This document shows positions 59,578-64,000 of a DNA stretch of 64,000 nucleotides, in pieces. The notes beneath the pieces are model-generated. The model saw nothing but the letters and a program-made list of their open reading frames with translations. It did no database searches and was not told the origin of the DNA. The DNA is from Dallia pectoralis (lineage: Eukaryota > Chordata > Actinopteri > Esociformes > Umbridae). The number at the start of each line of letters is the position of its first letter. Position 1 is the first letter of the stretch. The position numbers were made by a program, and so were the translations under genes. The stretch covers positions 19,392,720 to 19,456,719 of the forward strand of contig CM055743.1 in NCBI GenBank assembly GCA_029465975.1. The letters run 5' to 3'.

Positions 59578-60177
59578 TCCACAAGCCTTGCTCTTTCAGA
59601 GATGATCTCACCCTGTTTTCTGGCCATAACATTTTTGCCAAAGTTTCTCAGGACTTTACAGTGACCTGTTTACTACGAGAACAGATTTTTTGCTTAGCAT
59701 TTAATCTACCCGGACCTGGTGAGTGATGATAATGTGTTTGACAGTGAATATATGTGTTCATGTTATATCAATTGTGTGTGTGCTGTTTTGCGGTTTGTGA
59801 GTGTCTTGTGCACTTTGTTCTAAAGGGATCAGAGTTTTCTACTCACCTCATTTTAATCATAAAATCTACTCGTATTGTGAGCTGAACGTGCCAAGGCCTG
59901 CAAGCATCTGGTGAAATATTTAGAAAAGCAGTTCATTCATTGCTATCACAGACTTACACCATCGTTCACTTGGTACAACATACATGTTTTTAGCCGTGCT
60001 GTTGTCTATCAGCGTTTTTATCTCGCTCCAAAGGGAGTGTCCTTCCTCTCTCCGGGAAATGAACAGGCATCAACGGTCAACAGAGGATGTCTAAATACCT
60101 TATTTTTTTACTGGATATCCATCTGATCTAATTCTGGACGAGACATAAATGAGTTTGTCAGAGAGGCTGACTGGTAC
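59578..60177. other. Unique intronic sequence
   Basis: About 600 bases without repeats. No coding signal beyond one short open frame. Confidence 0.55.
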
Positions 60178-60300
60178 TACACACACACGCACACACAGGC
60201 TGAATGGCACACACACACACACACACACACACAGAGACTGACTGGTACACACACACAGACTGACTGGTACACACACACACACGCACACACACGCTGACTG

Positions 60301-60340
<40 letters not shown>

Positions 60341-60459
60341 ACTGACTGGTACACACACACACACAGACTGACTGGTACACACACACACACACACACACAC
60401 AGACTGACTGGTACTACACACACATGCACACACACACACACGCACACACAGGCTGAATG

Positions 60460-60511
<52 letters not shown>

Positions 60512-60961
60512 AGAGACTGACTGGTACACACACACAGACTGACTGGTACACACACACACGCACACACACGCTGACTGGTACACACACACACACACAGAGA
60601 CTGACTGGTACACACACACACAGACTGACTGGTACACACACACACACACACACACAGACTGACTGGTACACACACACACACACACACAGACTGACTGGTA
60701 CACACACACACACACACACACACAGACTGACTGGTACACACACACACACAGACTGGTACACACACACACAGACTGACTGGTACACACACACACACACACA
60801 CACACACAGACTGACTGGTACACACACACACTCACACAGACTGACTGGTACACACACACACACAGACTGACTGGTACACACACACACAGACTGACTGGTA
60901 CACACACACACACACACACAGACTGACTGGTACACACACACACACACACACAGACTGACTG

Positions 60962-60999
<38 letters not shown>

Positions 61000-61023
61000 T
61001 GACTGGTACACACACACACACAG
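60178..61023. repeat. CAGACTGACTGGTACACA repeat with variable CA tracts
   Basis: The core CAGACTGACTGGTACACA recurs about 24 times, separated by CA runs of 4 to 18 repeats. Larger blocks (CGCTGACTGG, GGCTGAATGG variants) are themselves duplicated at about 250 bp (compare 60190-60350 with 60440-60600). Confidence 0.96.
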
Positions 61024-61778
61024 GCTCGCTGGCCGTCCATCATATTTAAACGGGGCCCTTGGAGACATAAACAGAGGAACAACAGATGTCTCCCAGCCTT
61101 CCCACTGGTCGGTTGTATGAGCTGTTATCCCATCAGACAGGAAACGGGCGCCATTTGCTTCTTGTTTCCTCCATTCTTTTAATGCGGCAGCGTTGTAAAC
61201 AGTCCTTAATAGAAACCGAACGTTTGGATTTTTGGTTTCACTTTTGGGACTGCAGGGCTGTGTGCTTGTTTTCCACTCAGGTTTACTGTTGGACTTCTGT
61301 CATGTGACTTGTTCTTGTTCCAGACTCCATTTTGGCTCTGCCATACACTCACATATGTGTTACTCAGTTGACCAATCCCTGTCCAGTATGCATCTGCTGT
61401 GACATGTTCTGAAGTCCTTTGCTATTTCCTAGATCTTCGTTTTAATTGTTCTGCTCTCAATGTTTGAGCCATTACGATCAGCTCATTGACTGTTGGCCTT
61501 CCTCTGATGTGCTGTGACCACACTAAAGCGGACCCTGGGATTATGTAAACTTACTCCACGCTTGTCATTCTTTACTTTACAATGCCCCCAGTGCAAAGTC
61601 CACAGTTGGGAGTGCCAGTCCACAGTTGGCATAAGACAGTAATGGGACTCTTGCTGACAGTGACATATGATGATATCATGCACCAAACTGTACTATTTCA
61701 GACGACACATTCAATGGCACATAGACACAGCCATTACAATGAGCATCTACTGTGTGCATATTCAGGGTGGAGTGGAAT
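61024..61778. other. Unique intronic sequence
   Basis: Holds a small duplication (GTCCACAGTTGG at about 61598 and 61619). The first 150 bases (CATCATATTTAAACGGGGCCC) look like a candidate noncoding element. No exon recognised. Confidence 0.5.
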
Positions 61779-61858
61779 GTGCCTGTGTGCCTGCCTGTGT
61801 GCCTGCCTGTGTGCCTGCCTGTGTGCCTGCCTGTGTGCCTGCCTGTGTGCTTGCATGT
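61779..61858. repeat. 12-bp TGTGTGCCTGCC repeat, 6-7 copies
   Basis: Perfect TGTGTGCCTGCC units, the last diverging to TTGCATGTG. Confidence 0.95.
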
Positions 61859-61906
61859 GCATTTTGCCTGTGCGTTTGCCTGCGCAGCTCGAAGGTTTTG
61901 CCACCA

Positions 61907-62864
61907 GCCAAACAACAGCACATAGCTTGTTTACTGTGGCACCAACCAAACAACAGCACATAGCTTGTTTACCGTGGCACCAACCAAACAACAGCACATA
62001 GCTTGTTTACCGTGGCACCAACCAAACAACAACATTTAGCTTGTTTACCGTGGCACCAACCAAACAACAGCACTTAGCTTGTTTACTGTGGCACCAACCA
62101 AACAACAACATTTAGCTTGTTTACCGTGGCACCAACCAAACAACAACATTTAGCTTGTTTACCGTGGCACCAACCAAACAACAGCACTTAGCTTGTTTAC
62201 CGTGGCACCAACCAAACAACAACATTTAGCTTGTTTACCGTGGCACCAACCAAACAACAGCACTTAGCTTGTTTACCGTGGCACCAACCAAACAACAACA
62301 TTTAGCTTGTTTACCGTGGCACCAACCAAACAACAACATTTAGCTTGTTTACCGTGGCACCAACCAAACAACAACATTTAGCTTGTTTACCGTGGCACCA
62401 ACCAAACAACAACATTTAGCTTGTTTACCGTGGCACCAACCAAACAACAACATTTAGCTTGTTTACCGTGGCACCAACCAAACAACAGCACTTAGCTTGT
62501 TTACCGTGGCACCAACCAAACAACAACATTTAGCTTGTTTACCGTGGCACCAACCAAACAACAACATTTAGCTTGTTTACCGTGGCACCAACCAAACAAC
62601 AACATTTAGCTTGTTTACCGTGGCACCAACCAAACAACAGCACTTAGCTTGTTTACCGTGGCACCAACCAAACAACAACATTTAGCTTGTTTACCGTGGC
62701 ACCAACCAAACAACAACATTTAGCTTGTTTACCGTGGCACCAACCAAACAACAACATTTAGCTTGTTTACCGTGGCACCAACCAAACAACAACATTTAGC
62801 TTGTTTACCGTGGCACCAACCAAACAACAACATTTAGCTTGTTTACCGTGGCACCAACCAAACC
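61907..62864. repeat. 38-bp minisatellite, about 25 copies
   Basis: The unit contains ACCAACCAAACAACAACATT and TAGCTTGTTTACCGTGGC. The variants CAGCACTTAGC and CAACATTTAGC alternate in a patterned way across the array. TTGTTTAC in each unit matches the forkhead (FOX) core TGTTTAC. Confidence 0.97.
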
Positions 62865-64000
62865 TACTCTCCATGCAGCCTTCAAGTCCCTCCTGGGGCA
62901 AAATGTCTGTCCTCTTTTTTTCAATCTGAGCAGAGCTTTTTACAAAACTGCCTGCACATACGGTTTCCTTGGATCCTAGAATATTCTGAATATGTCTGTT
63001 TCTTTGTGTATGACTGTTTGCGTTGGATATCAACAGACTTTCTATCGGGTTGGCTACGAAGCCAGATTGAATAAAAGCCCAAACATTTCCAAGCCGCTGA
63101 CTCCGAAGTGAAGCGGTGTTTACCTGCGTTGGAGCAAAAACTCACACATCTCCAGGAGAGCAGAAAGATTGTGTGTGTGTGTGTGTGTGTGTGTGAGACG
63201 TTTAAAGACATGGAAAGTTTTCCCCTTCCCTGTGTAGATCAATATCCAGTCAGCCTAGCGTATAAGCCTGTCATGGTGGGCTGAGGTTCTCCAGGACCTC
63301 TGTCGACCTCGTCTTTGACGTCAGATATCCCCCCTACGTGTCAGAGTGCCCCGCAGGTTCCTGGAAACGCACTGCCTCTCTGGGACTGTTCTTAGGTCAG
63401 CCCTCACACTTCTGACATCGAAACGGCAGCAGAGAAAGAGAGAATGAGGGAGAGTCATTATCTGTGTGTAGTGAGGTCTCCAGGGGGGAAGAGACGACCA
63501 GAGGAAGAGACGACCGGAGGAAGAGACGACCGGAGTAAGAGACGACCGGAGGAAGAGACGACCGGAGGAAGCGCCGGTCCGGGGAACACCTGCTGATAAT
63601 GAGTGACGGGTCAAGCTGAGACTGCAGAGCTCGTTCACATTGTGGAACCCGCTCTCGCTGAAACGTTCAGACATCTACAACCACACACTCCTGCCGCACA
63701 CACACTCCTGCCGCACACACACTCCTGCCGCACACACACACTTCCGCGGTTAGCGGGGAGCTCGTCCTCACCGGCGATGCCTCTCGGAGGGTGTTGTTTA
63801 CAGCGCGGGCGTGACGAGTGACGAGGAAGCGTAGCGAGGAAGGACAGAGCGGGGAGGTCACACAGATCCCAGGAGGAACTGGAAATATACCTGCCCATCA
63901 GAAGTGGAATGACAGTGATGAAACGAACCCAATAGAACCTGTATTTGGTCATTATTGCCTCTCACAGGTGACGTTGCACATGAATATGGCAAACAGCTGC
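62865..64000. other. Unique sequence with three small repeats, to the right edge
   Basis: Holds a GT tract (63169-63195), a 16-bp GAAGAGACGACCGGAG repeat of five copies (about 63488-63572) and a 17-bp ACACACACTCCTGCCGC repeat of four copies (about 63685-63742). The last 300 bases are CpG-containing. No further rbms3 exon recognised. Confidence 0.6.

Noticed and set aside
60100..61082. Cysteine-rich open frames (CVCVCTSQSVCV) on the minus strand
   Set aside because: Translation of GT/CA repeats with interspersed TGACTGG words; not a metallothionein or other Cys-rich protein.

Overview
This is intronic DNA from a vertebrate, almost certainly a teleost fish. Two short plus-strand exons (9299-9357 and 27663-27754) have perfect GT-AG splice sites and compatible phase. 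Together they encode most of the first RNA-recognition motif of an RBMS-family protein, and the residues KNTNQCKG and SLKA point to RBMS3 (rbms3). The fish assignment rests on the Sleeping-Beauty-type Tc1/mariner remnant at 53027-53482, a second Tc1-like scar at 51915-52196, and a GAGACC-rich hAT-like element of a kind common in ray-finned fishes. A salmoniform or esociform fish is plausible but not proven.

Layout: 1-9298 is the end of one intron, 9358-27662 is a complete 18.3 kb intron, and 27755-64000 is the start of a very long intron whose end lies outside the window. By a rough hand tally well over half of the window is tandem repeats: more than 40 unrelated minisatellite arrays with unit lengths from 10 to 64 bp, plus CA/GT, CT/GA and AT-rich tracts. 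The largest is a pyrimidine-rich 34-36 bp array of about 6.9 kb (34577-41488). Others above 1 kb are at 1-2416 (30 bp), 5025-6570 (58 bp), 9845-10974 (12 bp), 11943-13278 (38 bp), 20871-22632 (29 bp), 23251-25300 (41 bp), 29919-30933 (22 bp), 31807-33020 (30 bp), 43792-45553 (35 bp), 56473-58160 (54 bp) and 58453-59577 (26 bp). Between them lie unique stretches, some with the AT-rich, homeodomain-motif-rich look of conserved noncoding elements.

There is no compact gene system, CRISPR array, or gene other than the host gene and transposon relics. Long open frames exist only because repeat units lack stops; they are not genes. The most interesting material is what the arrays would do in the rbms3 transcript or chromatin: a 54-bp repeat carrying a 3' splice-site-like motif about 31 times, an 18-bp repeat carrying a branch-point-like CTAAC about 40 times upstream of an exon, a huge CUCUCU/UCUUU array resembling PTB binding sites, a repeat pairing CACGTG with TAATTAAT dozens of times, a 16-copy CCAAT array, and a strong unannotated pseudo-exon at 45690-45766. 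These functions are inferences from motif content only.
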